This document shows positions 1 to 14,000 of a stretch of 64,000 nt of DNA, piece by piece. This stretch comes from Corbicula japonica. Taxonomy: Eukaryota > Mollusca > Bivalvia > Venerida > Cyrenidae. The stretch covers positions 10,096,396 to 10,160,395 of the forward strand of contig JAZAYU010000009.1 of NCBI GenBank assembly GCA_038501625.1, in the 5' to 3' direction. The notes under the pieces were generated by a model, which worked only from the letters and a program-made list of their open reading frames with translations, was not told the DNA's origin and did not search any database. The number at the start of each line of letters is the position of its first letter. Position 1 is the first letter of the stretch. The translations under genes and the position numbers were made by a program.

Positions 1-1539
1 ACTTTCCTATCGGTATCTTAATTAATCCCAAGGAGTGCCATTCACCATTTTATCTGCAACATTTGGCAATAGTACTTACCCTTAGGTGTGATTAGCTGTA
101 CCCCAATAGTTAAAGCACCGCACAACAAGGCAGATTACTGCTTGAAAATGTAGATGCCATTTTGTTGAATTCAAATCGAATACAATGTGCCAATGTACAA
201 ATTTTGTAAGATTTACACAGACAGTTACTGTAAAGAGGACTCAAACGCACCAAGCTAGGGGAGGCTACTCTTGGCAAATGTTGCGGATAAAAATGGTGAC
301 TGTCACTCCTTGTGATTTATAATAATCCGTAGAGAATATTTTGAGAAAAAGCGAGTTTTGTATAAATTAATTAAGAATTGAAAAGAGTAGTGATGACTTC
401 AATGAATTAACCAGATGGAATGCCAAACGGACGTGATTTTGACTCTGTGCCCCTTGGTCAGTTAACGCAAATGTTGGTCTAGCAATCTTAGATTAAACTA
501 ATAATCCCATTAGAATAAGTGGCAAAACTATGGGTGGTTGTCTTTTTCAATGATTTCCTCTCTATTTTAATAGCATATAAAATTATTTGAAAATTTTGCA
601 ACACCATTACCAACTTCATTTGCAATAAGTTCCCTGATAATTTTAATGGGGTTCTGGGGGAAAAGGCCCTTGTCAAAATAGGGAATTTTTTACACAAGTA
701 TACACCTTTTTTACACTTGTTTAAAGTTTCAAGCGAATATCTTAAAAACTGTAGAAGTAGTTCATATCACAAGATTTTGTTGAATCATACTCCCCTGCTA
801 AAAAATAATGGACTGAAAAAAAAAGTTCGCGCAAATGTACTCACGAACATATGTTTAAAGTTTCAAGTCGATATCTTGAAAACTTTTGACACTGTAAGTG
901 CCACAGACAGACCGCCCAACCAACCAACCAACCGGATGATGACTCCTATATACCCCCTATACTTCGTATGCGGGGGTATAACTAAGCTGTAAAGCAGAAT
1001 AACAAAAACAAAAGTTGACATTTCCGAATTCCCAATCAACCACCCCTGGTTTAAACCGGCAGTTTTAACCCGTTAAAACAGTCCCGGTCAATACTCCCCA
1101 AGTGGTCAATACTGGTCAATTGAACTTTTTTCAAGATTAACATAAAAGAAAGAAAGAATACCATTAAACTTTCATTTAATTTCTTCTCAAGTTACTTTAG
1201 AACTAAATACACTTGAACATGCATTGCACTTAGAAATTGTCTTATTTCCCTCAGTTATGAGGTCATAACATCCCAAAACAGGGTCTTTTGGCTTCATTCT
1301 GGTGAGTTTTCAGACAAAGTAAGAATTCTTTTAATTCAAGTGTTTTATCAACTATAAACAGAGAATGATTCAATAACTTGAAATCTTCATTTAAGCAAAG
1401 GCAATTTGCACCATCAGTAGCTGTTACACACTTGCCAACTAACACTTGTGTATGTCAATGGATGGTCAGGAGATGGAGGGTGTTGTGTCACACATCTATT
1501 GTTTATTGAACTTGGGAACATGTCAATTAATAGTGATGA
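1..1539. other. Intergenic, no supported gene
   Basis: AT-rich sequence with no convincing exon. The only ORFs are short and carry no family signature. Positions 700-980 belong to the minus-strand repeat described separately. Positions 1000-1540 hold nothing I recognise. A short open stretch near 78-117 on the minus strand, followed by a good donor, was considered and rejected for lack of an acceptor. Confidence 0.6.
700..980 (-). repeat. Hairpin-ended repeat with GGTTGGTT tract
   Basis: Read on the minus strand, the element starts with a terminal hairpin (TATACCCCC at 949-957 pairing with GGGGGTATA at 972-980). A GGTTGGTTGGTTGG tract follows (seen on plus as CCAACCAACCAACC at 917-932). Two core units then each contain a 'GAAACTTTAAACA'-like segment and a 'TTCAACAAAATCTTGTGA'-like segment. 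The order hairpin, 4-nt microsatellite, core repeat is the same as in the larger repeat families of this window. The far end near 560-700 is not resolved. Confidence 0.6.
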
Positions 1540-2975
1540 TGCAGGGGACATGATTTAACAAAATCATGTTATGCAAACTTCTACAGTTTTCAAGATATCG
1601 ACTTGAAACTGAAATCATATGTTCTGCATGAAGTGCGCATGTTAGTGACATATTTTTAGCTCACCTGTCACGTAGTGACAAGGTGAGCTTTTGTGATCGC
1701 AATTTGTCCGGCGTCCGTCCGTCCGTCGTTCGTCCGTAAACTTTAACTTCAAACGACATCTCCTCTTAAACCCCTGGGCCAAAGTTGATGAAACTTGCCA
1801 TGGATGTTCCTTGCATGAAGCTCTTCCAAATTTGTTCAAAGAAATCAAATCCATGCAGAACTCTGGTTGCCATGGCAACATAAAGGAGAAACTTTAAAAA
1901 TCTTCTTCTCTGAAACCACAAGGCCTAGAGCTTAGATATTTGGCATTTAGCACCCTCTAGTGGAACTCTACAAAGATTGTTCAAATTATTTCACTGGGGT
2001 CAAAATTGGCCCCGCCCCAGGGGTCACTTCATTTTACATAGACTTATATAGGAAATCTTTAAAAAATCTTCTTCTCACAAACCACAATGCGTACAGCTTA
2101 GATATTTGGTAAGTAGCATTGTCTAATGGATGTCTACTAAATTTGTTCAAATTATGTCCCCTGGGCCAAAATCGGCCACGCCCTAGGGTCTTCTTGGTTT
2201 AGGTATAATTATATAGGAAAAACATGAAAATCTTCTTCTTTAAAACCACAAGGCCTAAAGCCTTAATATTTGATATACAGCATCATCTAGTGGTCCTCTA
2301 CCAAAAATGTTCAAACTATCTCCTTGGGGTCAAAAATGGCCCCGCCCCAGGGGTCACTTGTTTTACATAGACTTACATAGGGAAAACTTAAAAAAATCTT
2401 CTTCTCTAAAACCACAAGGCCTAGAACCTTGTTATTTGGTATGTGTCATCATGTAGTGGTCCTCTACAAAAGTTGTTCAAATTATTCTCCTGGGGTCGAA
2501 AATGGCTCCACCCCGGGGGTCAATAGTTTTATTACGTAGTGTTATATAGTAAATCTTTAAAAATCTTCTTCTCTGAAACCGTAGGGCCTAGAGCTTAGAT
2601 ATTTGGTATAGAGCATCATCTTGTTACATTTTCTCCACAATAGCAGCTTTATTTTTTTTTTAAATTTTTGACTTGATTTTACCAAACTTGCACACAACTC
2701 TTGCAACCATTGAGCAGTTGTTGACAGGTGAGCGACCCAGGGTCCTATGGACCCTCTTGTTTATGGATTAGTCCATTTTTGGTTGGAGGGGAGCATTATT
2801 TAACAAAATCTTATGACACAAACTACTTCTCCAGTTTTCAAACTTTTAACATACGTTCGTGATTAGATTTGCATGACATATTTTTTTTCATTTGGATCAG
2901 TCCATTATTTTTTAGAAGGGGAGCACGATTCAACAAAACCTTGTGACTTCAACTACTTTTACAGTTTTGTTTACA
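1540..2975 (+). repeat. Older repeat split by a younger element
   Basis: The flanks 1540-1656 and 2761-2975 carry the same core segments as the 700-980 element (an 'ACAAAATC' block and a 'TTTTCAAGATATCGACTTGAAACT' block in diverged form). They are separated by the intact element at 1657-2760. An undisrupted internal unit at about 2876-2920 shows a T-run where the younger element entered, so this is a nested insertion into poly-T. Confidence 0.55.
1657..2760 (+). mobile_element. Family A hairpin-ended element, copy 1
   Basis: The 5' end is a strong hairpin: AGCTCACCTGTCACG pairs across a short centre with GTGACAAGGTGAGCT. It is followed by GTCCGGCGTCCGTCCGTCC. The core has about five tandem units of roughly 165 bp, each containing 'CTTCTTCTCTGAAACCACA'. 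The 3' end is CAGGTGAGCG, then hairpin AGGGTCCTATGGACCCT, then CTTG followed by TT. There is no coding capacity. A closely similar copy lies at 25405-26501. The hairpin ends and T-T target resemble non-autonomous Helitron/Helentron derivatives; that class is inference. Confidence 0.8.
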
Positions 2976-3032
2976 TCCTGTGAAAACCCAAGTCGCTATT
3001 TTAAACACAACTTTTGCTTTACACGCATGTGG

Positions 3033-3520
3033 CGTTAGCATTAGCTCACCAAATGACATCATTATTCTTATCCCTCTCGGAAGAATAACAACATGTGCCC
3101 GGGTGAAGGTCGAGTAGCTGTGTGCGTATCAACAGATTGTAAAAAAAATACTCAGAGAATGCTCGATCGTTTTTTTTCTGACACAAAGACAGTGTAGTAA
3201 GTAATATGTATGTAATTATCGTGCAACTGAAATGGACTTGTATCGGTAGGCGGATATAGTCCTACATTTGGTTTCGTTAGCATTAGCTCTCCAAATGATG
3301 TCATTATTCTTATCCCTCTCGGAAGAATAACAACATGTGCCCGGGTGAAGGTCGTGTAGCTGTGTGCGTAAAATTAAATACAGATTGTAAAACAATACTC
3401 AGAAGATGCTCGATTGTTTTTTTTCTTACGCAGAGACGGCGTAGTAAGTAATATGTATGTAATTATCATGCAACTGAAATGGCCTTGTATCGGTAGGCTG
3501 ATATAGTCCTACATTTGATT
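3033..3520 (+). repeat. Tandem duplication, unit ~242 bp
   Basis: Two adjacent copies (3033-3274 and 3275-3520) both begin CGTTAGCATTAGCTC, contain CTCTCGGAAGAATAACAACA, and end with TATAGTCCTACATTTG. They differ at scattered bases, so the duplication is not a recent assembly artefact. No ORF of note is present. Confidence 0.85.
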
Positions 3521-5092
3521 TTCTAAAATTGTTATGCTGCGAGAAAATTTTATCTCGGATTACACAAAATGAAAGTAGGTCTACATCAGAATATGCCGTA
3601 CAAAGATGTACTTTGGAAACTAAAATGCGCAAAAATTATGTACATACTTTGTATTGGAGATATTTATTATATAAAAAAACAAACAGCAGCAGAAATAAAC
3701 AACTACCATCAATTTCATAATTATTGAAAATATTCACGAAGTTCTATAAATTTTGTTTATGGAGAATTTTCACTGAATTGAGAGGCATAGTTGATTAAGA
3801 TAAATGACAATAAATGATAAACCCATGCCTCCAGATGTCTTAATTTTGTGTTTCGAAAAAGCTCAAATGCACTTAAGAAATGGCTTCCCAATGGTATATA
3901 AATTGCTATCTTCCAGAAGCTTCGGGGGGCTTCGACCCCCTTGTCCCCCACCAGGGCTTTGCCCTGGACCTACCAGAGCCCTAGCGGCCCCCTGGACCCC
4001 CAGCAAATTTTCAGGATTTCAATTATTTTTCAACTTTCACCCATGAAAGATGCAAACATCATTTCTGTATACTCTGACAAATCAGTATTGCGGGGGGTAT
4101 TAATCACCTTCAGTGATAGCTCTAGTTTGTCTTGCTTTGCTGGCTCTAGAAGTATTACAGAACTCTTTAGGAGTTTGTAGTTTTTACAGATCACCAATAA
4201 GAAGTAAACAAATAATTCATTAAATTTTAAAGTCTCTTATTATGTGGTTTTTTGTTTATTTGTTTCTGTCTTTTCTTGATATTGGGAATTTTCTTTCTTG
4301 ACTTTGGGGAAAATGGTCACTTTTTGGTGTTGGAAATGGTGCCCATATTCGGCCCTGTGAGGCTGGCTGAAAAAGCCCTGTGATAAGTCTCTTGATTATG
4401 TGGTTTCTTGCTTATTAGTTTCAATTCTAGAGGCAAAAAGTATTTCTTTTGAAATGGGAATTTCTTCTTGAAATTGTGATTTTTATGGTTCCACAAAGTG
4501 TGTCATATAGAGTTGCACTAGTCCATATGTATATCAATCAAATCTTGCGGTAACAACTCTTCTTAAACTATCAGGTGGATTTCTTTCAAACTTGCACAGA
4601 TGATCAAGCTGTATGTGTATATGATCATTAGGAAAGGATTTTTTCCTGCGGCCTTTTTTAGCAGACTTATGAACCTTTCAGTTTGTTATTACAAATGTTG
4701 TTACTGTAGGAGGGGCATCAGTGTCCGAGGACACATTCTCGTTTTTCTTGAAATTGGTATTTTTTATATTTTTAAAATACATTTTTTTTCTTGATATTGA
4801 TGAAAATGGTCCCTATCTGGCTTTGGGACTTGGACCCAATATCGCCCTGTGAGACTTGCTGAAAAAGCCCTGGATCATTAAGTTGCAAAACTATTTTTCA
4901 GTTATTCTCCTATTATTTTAAATTAGTAAATTAAGAGACACACTCTGGAAGCTTTCAAAAGTTATGTTTTTATTAAGGGCTTACTAAAATCCTCCCCTGC
5001 ATGTTATCTATGAACGTGCAGGGAGGAGTGAAGTGAGCCCTTAATTTCTAGTTTGTCATCCAAACTATCACATTGTTGGTTTTGTTTTTCAG
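3521..5092. other. Region upstream of LITAF coding exons
   Basis: No exon is supported. At 4352-4380 and 4843-4871 there are two copies of a block ending GCTGAAAAAGCCCTG, probably remnants of small dispersed repeats. At 4709-4744 there is a decayed 3' terminus resembling family D (GGGGCATC, then GTGTCC/GGACAC hairpin, then a CTCGTT-like end). A 5' untranslated exon of the LITAF gene may lie here or further upstream, because the first coding exon is preceded by a splice acceptor. Confidence 0.5.
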
Positions 5093-5097
5093 AAATT

Positions 5098-8000
5098 ATG
5101 TCACAGGCACCCCCACCCTATCCAGGAACTGAGAAAGCTGGTGGACCTCCCCCAAGTAAGTGACAGATTTCTTCTTTATACTTATTATACATCTAATTTG
5201 CCCGAGTTGTCCACCTTTTTATACTTAAATTTTTTCGCAAATATAATCTGTACTGGCTATTATTATACCATTCCTTAATATTTATCATCAAACTTTTGAA
5301 GTATATTTCATAATGACAACATGGGCGTGCTTCAACCAAGCTTTTAAGTTAGGAGTACACTTGAAATAGTTAATGACCCATCTTGTACTGAGTCAAGCAT
5401 GCTGTCATTTCGAAGTGGCTTTTGATACTTTGTTTAGTTATTCCAACAAAGTATTCAAGAATGACACAAGCGCTCAACTGAACACTGAACACCAGGTCCC
5501 TTATAGTTGAGCATGTTTATGTTTATTTTGCAAAGTGCAAGTTCCGCTGGATAACTCTTGTGAGATAGACTTGAGCCTTGCTGCTTGTGTTCCAGCTATC
5601 AAGATGAGTTTTGTCCATTGTTACCTTTAGTCTAAGTTTCTTATTAAACCTAAAGCCCTATTAAGAATTATTTTATAAGACCTTCCACCCAGACATCTAT
5701 CAGAACTGTTCGTTTGGGAAAAATAGAATTGTTGTTGTTGTTTTTAAGATTAGCATGAACCATGTGATTGCTGTAGTAACAAACATCTATTAGAAATACC
5801 TATCACTGAGTACTTAGATCAAAAACAAGCTCATTTAATTTCACAGTGAAAGATATATTTAGTGTTATGCTGACCTAGAATTTAAAGGATAGTTGAGAGT
5901 TTTATTTAACAAGCATGTATGGTTGGGCATTCAAGCAGAATGTGTACTGTACACACGATATTTACATTTTTCTTAAATAGAAATAATTAAAATTAGTTTA
6001 ATTTGAGAATAATTCTGCTATTTTCATTCCTTTTTACAGCTTAACAGAAATTGAAAGGTCTGTTGAAGTTGAAATGGACTGAAACAAAACATAAGCATAG
6101 TCTTTATTTTGACCTGTACTTTCTTTGTAAACAGCATTAATTATTAACCATAGCACAGCAATAGTACAAGTTTACCAACAGGGTTAAATACCCTGATTAA
6201 ATATATTGTTTAATGTCAGGAGTATTTGAAGTTTGTAATGCAATCAATAACTTGAGGTGGTAAATCTTTTGATAAGACTGAACTCACCCATTTTGGTCAC
6301 TGCTTAAAGGTTTATTTGGTCCAAATCTTACCAATGAGGTCGTTAAATAGAAGTGTTAAAACAGAAAAAGGTATCCCAAAAGATCACAGAATGCTCCTTG
6401 TTGAGAATTAAAATTGCAGGGATTGAGAGGTATTACAGGAAAAAATTCCCACTTAAATATGCAGATGTTGTTTGTATAAATAACATTTATAAAATTAAAA
6501 AAATAGGATATTTAACTGCATGGTATTTCATGCGCAGGCTAACAACAATTTTCTTCAGATAAGCAAAAGAAATGAAAACAAACAACATCAACAAATGATT
6601 ACATACTGAATCTGTATTTAAAAAGATAAAAAGAAAACTTTGAAAACCATCAAACACTACAAATATGAAAATATTGCAGGCTAGGTTTCAAGTGCATTTT
6701 AGCTACTTTTGAAATTTCCAAGAGCAATTGTGTACATTTAAAAAGGCATGGAATAGATACTGGGTCTGAATGAAAATTAACAAAGTATGTTTAGGGCCAG
6801 ATGCAAGATTTCAAGAAAAAAAGTCAAAGAGTAGTCACATGACAATTTCCAAAGTTCTGACCAACATCCCATGAAAATTAGATATTGATGCCCAAATTTG
6901 CATTTCTTTTTGTAGTTAAGAAAGTCCTTTGCAAAAATAGAAAAGCATAAATTAAGTCCTTTGCAAAAATAGAAAAGCATAAATTAAAAAAAAAGACTCA
7001 GGCCAGATTGAGAATCAGCTTTGTTATAATAAATACTGTTTTATTTTCAGATCCAGCCTACCCCCAGCAGCCAGGTATGATCATATTGTGAATATATTCT
7101 TTGGGCACATTATATTAATCATATACCTTAAACATGCTACATTTAGTTGCTTACTTAGCTTAAAAGACATGGAAACATTTAGAAAAGACTCTTTATACTG
7201 AATGTTTTATATTTTCGAGATTTACAAATAGCAAAAAGTAATGCAAATAAAAAATTCTGTTTGAGCAGTATTGTTTAATAATTTATAAAACCATTCAGAT
7301 TTATTTTCAGATACATTAATTTAAGATAGAATTAAAATCTGTGCTGTCATACTTTAAACACAAAGTTCAAGAATAGTTTTATGTGCAGTGATTAACTGAA
7401 CAGTTTAATGAGGTGCTTCAATTCTTTTGTTTGCTATTTTGGACAGCCATCTGTTGTAGTTATAAACATATTTCAAAATTTATTATTTTAGTAAATCAGT
7501 TATTGAATGATACTGCCTCTTCAGAACCCTAAGGTATTTATGTATTTTTGTGTTGAAGTAAAGAAAAAAGATATACTGAGACAACTGAATGTAGTAGAGA
7601 AAAAATCATGCATGATTTTGGTCATTCTTATTACTAAGAGATTCTCTGATGACACTTGTGTAACATTCAATTTGTTGGAGGCAGTTCACAGACTTGGGGG
7701 GTACAAGTCTCTCAAAATGATTCATATCTTCAAACCTTAGAGAAAAGCTATAGAAATTGGCATTGGGTTACACTACAGAAATGATCAAATTGTGCAAGGT
7801 TCTTCTGAGCAGAAGCTAGTTGTAAAATTTCGAAAAGAACTGAATAATACAGTTTAACCCTTTCCTGGATATATACACATTTTTACGCATATTCGACCAG
7901 TGAAGATCCAGATCAGCCGGCACATCCGTGCATGTGTTAACATTATGCTTTCTCCATATTACGTATATATAATATATTCTCTCTGTGTTTTTTTTATCAT

Positions 8001-11000
8001 AATTAATGTGCTTTTTGTGTATGCAATAATTAACTTATGCTTAATATTAAGGTTAAAAGATATTACCAGAATAGCTGCTATATTTAGTTATTGTTATATT
8101 ATTGTAGTTTAGTTTGAATAGAATGCACCTTTCTTTGTCATAAATAATGTGGTTTTGGGATCTCTTTTTGCTTCTATAGGATATAATACACAATACGGCA
8201 TGCAAGGTAAGTGATCAGAGCATGAATAATGTTTTGTTATACATGTAGCAGGCATGAAATCTGATTTATTGTTGTGTTTTTTTTTTAATTTTCATTTGCC
8301 ACTCTAAACAAGAGATTTTAAAAAGTTTAATAAACATAAAGAAGGAAAACAAATACCCAGTCAATAAGCTGGTTTGCTTGTTTGCTCACAATCATATGTG
8401 GTTCCATGCCTGTTAATGTGATGTTTTTCTTTTTTTCCAGGCAATTTACATTCAGTTTAAAAGCACATTATGAGCACAGACTCACAAAAACTATTTGAAT
8501 AAATGATGATCAATGTTTACACAAGATTGATAGCAGTGGTTTGTTTAAAGCTTAGATTGAAGACCAATTACATTGCTAAGCAAACTGATTGGTTGAAATT
8601 GATCCTAGTCTCTGAACTGACCAATGGGGAATGGGATTCTAGAGATCTTAGACCGATTTCTGTTCTCAGGATTATCACATTGGAGCTTGGATGATCTTGA
8701 GTGTCTTTACAAAATTAACAGCAAAGACATTATTTATTTTGAAAGAAAAAAATGAAAATAGTATACATAGATCTGTTAGTCAGGCAATTGATTTATTTAA
8801 TGCTTTTAAGTGATTGTATTTTTTCAGTGAAATAAAAGCGAAAATCTACAATTTTAATACAGAAGCTTATCATGTTTATTTTCACAGTTTTCATATCGGT
8901 TAATAATTTGGAATTTATTACTGGGATCATTTACAAAATTGGTTAATATTGGAGTTTATTGATTTTTGTATCATTTGAGGCAAATTACTGTTGAAATCAA
9001 CAATAATGTATTGAGAGCATACAATAGTCAGTTGCTTTTACCAGTGTCAGATAAATACATATTTCACTTGCGAACTTTATAATTATGAATTTTCACCATT
9101 TGTGAAAGCTCATCAAGTGATACACACTGAGCATTTTGTATATTTCTTACCTTACATTGACAACAACATATCCCCTTTATCATGGTTCCCCTTACATACC
9201 AAATGCTGACCAATTCCCATTAATCCTAACTTAGCGATTTAACCCTTTACTCCATAGATAAGGATATAACTGCATAGGCTAACAGTTTAGATCCAGATCA
9301 TCTGGTGCATCCATGGCATCTGATCAAGATCTGAACTGTTCGCTTTTAAATTCATTCTGTTATCAGTGCTCACGCTGGCTGTTTTAAAATAATAGCCACA
9401 AAATTTTTGAAAATTAAATTAATAGCCAAAGGTTTACGCGTTGTTTCCCCGTCCGTGGGAAATAGCATTATAATTATTTGTTTTGTTTTTTAATTAACAC
9501 GATTTATCTAACATAACATCTATCATGTCTATGTTATGAAGATTAACTGTTAATCATTACTTTATTAATTTAACCTAGTCAATGAAAATAATGATTTTAT
9601 ATGCTAATGGGTAGTGGCAAAGACGATTCGGGATTAGATTAATGGTATGTCAAAAATAGACGTCGCGAAAATGGATGAACAACGTAATTACTAATAAACC
9701 AGTAGAAAATTGCAATGTGAAATAACTTTTCCAAAGCAAATAATAACCAAAGCAGCTGATGAAACACATTTTTTGAGAAAATAGGAAGTATTTTCTCCGT
9801 TAACATGGTTAAAAAATCGGCAATTTGTACCGCGAATTTTCGTCCTATTCATCACTTTAGGTACAGTATCCGGCTAGGTTTTTGCTTTGAGAATGAATTT
9901 AGAATTTGGCCAGTATTTAATATTAGATTAGAAAAAAAGAACACATCATTTATTCTTATTCTTAAATTATTTGTCTGCTTTGATAAACATATGATAGGGG
10001 AATCCATAATATCTATAAATAGCATCAACCTTAGAATTCCCTTGTCATGACGTAATGGAAATGCCCAAAATTTACCGATTACAATCATCAATCATTGACC
10101 CGTAGGCAAGGACGCCAAGGTGATTATCTTAAGTGACACTTTGTTAGTTCAATTAGGGGATTAACGACCCACAATTATCAGGAATGTGGCGACCGCTCAG
10201 GGCAAAGCGAATGCAAATAAGCTAACAATATCTTGCTTTTTTGACAATTATTTAATCGCCAAATTTTACCGCCAATTCATTGAAATAATCGACAAAAACG
10301 TAAAATTATCGCAAATGGCGACAATGTCGACTGACAGCGTGAGCACTGGTTATATCTAATGTAGAAGTTAACATTGTAGACCTGGTTCAAATGGCACTGA
10401 TGTGCTGGCTGATCTGGATCTAAACTGGTTGCCCATGGTATAAAAGGTAATATAAATATATGGAGTAAAGGGTTAACTGTCAATTCTAACACCTCTCACA
10501 ATCTTTGTAACTGTGCACAGGCACTTTAGCATACCTTCACTTTGCAGGATAAAAAAAATCTTAGGTAAATTAAGATTAGAAAGAAAATGGCATGATCTTT
10601 AACCCTTTTCTCTTTTACACACCTTTATTGCGTGGGTGAACAGTGTAGATCTTTCCAGATCAGCTGGCACATCCCTGTCATCTGATCAGGATCTGCACTG
10701 TTTGCTTTTTGATTTGTTAGGTTATTTCTGACCAAAGTGCGACCAGTGCAGATCCCGATCAGACGGCACGGATGTGCCGGCTGAACTGAATCTACGCTGG
10801 TCGCACATGCGTAAAATGGCGTATATATGGAGGAAAGGGTTCAGAAATTTTGAGAGGGGAAGGCACCTATAAATGACTTTTACTGAAGAAGGTTAACACA
10901 CTAGGATAGGACTTTTAGAAGTTGTTAGAGTTGAAGGCACCTGTAAACAGACTTTACTGAAAAATGTAAATATCCCAGAGATAGAACTATTAGAACAGTG

Positions 11001-14000
11001 AAGTACCTAATGGTTTGCATAATAGACACTGGAAGGTAATTAGATGATGCATTTACTCATAAACAAGTTGAAGTTGGACCATAATAATTATGATGAAATA
11101 CATGTACTGGAATTTCAAAAACTAGTCCAAAACATAAAAAATTGCTACATTTTTCCATTTTGAGGGGCTGTTTGTAAGTTAATGACATACTCAAACGTTT
11201 AGGATACAGCTTTAACCTCGGAGTCAATCCATTGTCAACCAGTGTAGAATCAGGGCCCAAGATCATAAAACTAAGTTTTGAGATCAGTCTCAAATCTCAA
11301 GCATCTGATTGGCTGAAATGGTGACTGGTCGCCATTTCAGCCAATCAGATGCTTGAGATTTGAGACTGATCTCAAAACTTAGTTTTATGATCTTGGGCAC
11401 AGATCAGTTTGAGATCAGCCTTCACAGTAGTGCATTGTGTTTGCTAACAAGAATATCTGCGACTCATGCATATCCTCAGATAAGACTGCATGAATGTATA
11501 GACTGATCTTGATCTAAACAGGCAGCACATTGGTAAAAAGCCATAAACATGTAGTAAATTTGATCCATTATAAGCCTTAAAAGTCTTGTGTTTGGATTGC
11601 ACAAGTTTTATTTGGTGTCACCTTGCATGGCTGATGATCACTGGTCACGTAATATCGTTGTAGTAAAAGGTTAAGAATTGCTGCTACTATTTACTCCTTT
11701 TTCTTTTATAGTGCTTGAGACATAACCAATTTATGTACCCATCATCTAAAATATTGAGAAAAGAAATGTTTTCAACAGTTACATATTATTAGGAATAAAA
11801 CAATCCAGAATCATAACAGTCAGTAACTATCAGATTATCTGTACCATGCCATTACTCAAAAAGAAGTACAATTTTAGAATTAAAATGTTGCAGTATTTGT
11901 TTTAGTCTTGTAGCATGCCATGCAAAAATGTGTGACAAGTTGACTTTATTCCTTGAAATGACATCCTAAGGATGAGCAGTAAACATAGCTTATTATGCAG
12001 AAGACAGATTCCGCTCCTTTTTAGCTCACCTGAGCTGGCTCAGGGTGAGCTTTTAGGATCGATGAATGTCCGTCGTCCGTCGTCCGTCCACACTTAGTTC
12101 GTTAACACTCTAGCAGTCACATTTTTGCTCCGATTGTCATGAAACTTGGTCAGGATGTTTGTCCCAATGATTTCTCGGACGAGTTCGAATATGGGTCATC
12201 TGGGTCCAAAAACTAGGTCACTGTTACTAACAATAGAATTTTCTTGTTAACTATCTAGCGGTCACATTTTTGCTCCGATTGCCATGAAACTTGGTCAGGA
12301 TGTTTGTCCCAATGATTTCTTGGACGAGTTTGAATATGGGTCATCTGGGTCCAAAAACTAGGTCACTGTTACTAAAAATAGAATTTTCTTGTTAACACTC
12401 TAGCGGTTATATTTTTGCTCCGATTGTCATGAAACTTGGTCAGGATGTTTGTCCCAATGATTTCTCGGACGAGTTTGAATATGGGTCATGTGGGTCCTAA
12501 AACTAGGTCACTGTTACTAAAAATAGAATTTTCTTGTTAACACTCTAGCGGTCACATTTTTGCTCTGATTGTCATGAAACTTGGTCAGGATGTTTGTCCC
12601 AATGATTTCTTGGACGAGTTTGAATATGGGTCATCGGCGTCCTAAAACGAGGTCACTGTTTCTAAAAATAGAATTTTCTTGTTAACACTCTAGCGGTCAC
12701 ATTATTGCTCTGATTGTCATGAAACTTGGTCAGAATGTTTGTCCCAATGATTTCTTGGATGAATTTTAATATGGGTCATGTGGGTCCAAAAACTAGGTCA
12801 CTGTTACTAAAAATAGAATTTTCTTGTTAACACTCTAGCGGTCACATTTTTGCTCGGATTGTCATGAAACTTGGTCAGGATGTTTGTCCCAATGATTTCT
12901 AGGACGAGTTCGGATATGGGTCATGTGGGTCCAAAAAGTAGGTCACTGTTACTTAAAATAGAATTTTCTTGTTAACACTCTAGCCGTCACATTTTTGCTC
13001 CGATTGTCATGAAACTTGGTCAGGATGTTTGTCCCAATGATTTCTTGGACAAGTTCGAATATGGGTCATGTGGGTCCAAAAACTAGGTCACTGTTACTAA
13101 AAATAGAATTTTCTTGTTAACACTGTAGCGGTCACATTTTTGCTCCCATTGTCATGAAACTTGGTCAGGATGTTTGTCCCAATGATTTCTCGGACGAATT
13201 TTAATATGGGTCATGTGGGTCCAAAAACAAGGTCACTGTTACTAAAAATAGAATTTTCTATTTAACACTCTAGCGGTCACATTTTTGATTCGATTGTCAT
13301 GAAACTTGGGCAGAATGTTTGTCCCAATGATTTCTCGGACGAGTTTCAATATGGGTCATCTGGGTCCAAAAACTAGGTCACTGTTACTAAAAATAGAATT
13401 TTCTTGTTAACACTCTAGCGGTCACATTTTTGCTCCGATTGTCATGAAACTTTGTTAGAATGTTTGTCCCAATGATTTCTTGGACGAGTTTGAATATGGG
13501 TCATGTGGGTCCAAAAACAAGGTCACTGTTACTAAAAATAGAATTTTCTATTTAACACTCTAGCGGTCACATTTTTTTATCTGATTGTCATGAAACTTGG
13601 TCAGGATGTTTGTCCCAATGATTTCTTGGATGAGTTCGAATATGGGTCATATGCATCCAAAAACTAGGTCACTGTTACTAAAAATAGAATTTTCTTGTTA
13701 ACACTCTAGCGGTCACATTATTGCTCTGATTGTCATGAAACTTGGTCAGAATGTTTGTCCCAATGATTTCTTGGATGAATTTGAATATGGGTCATGTGGG
13801 TCCAAAAACTAGGTCACTGTTACTAAAAATAGAATTTTCTTGTTAACACTCTAGCGGTCACATTTTTGCTCTGATTGTCATGAAACTTGGTCAGGATGTT
13901 TGTCCCAATGATTTCTTGGATGAGTTCGAATATGGGTCATATGCATCCAAAAACTAGGTCACTGTTACTAAAAATAGAATTTTCTTGTTAACACTCTAGC

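Noticed and set aside
78..117. Possible minus-strand exon reading CGALTIGVQLITPKG before a GTAAGT donor
   Set aside because: The frame has an in-frame TAA just upstream and no usable acceptor between the two. A gene to the left of the window could change this, but the present sequence does not support it.
8441..8460. Acceptor followed by a phase-compatible frame of six codons and TAA in LITAF intron 3
   Set aside because: It would truncate the protein before the LITAF domain, and the only support is a pyrimidine tract. It could be a rare alternative end but cannot be supported.
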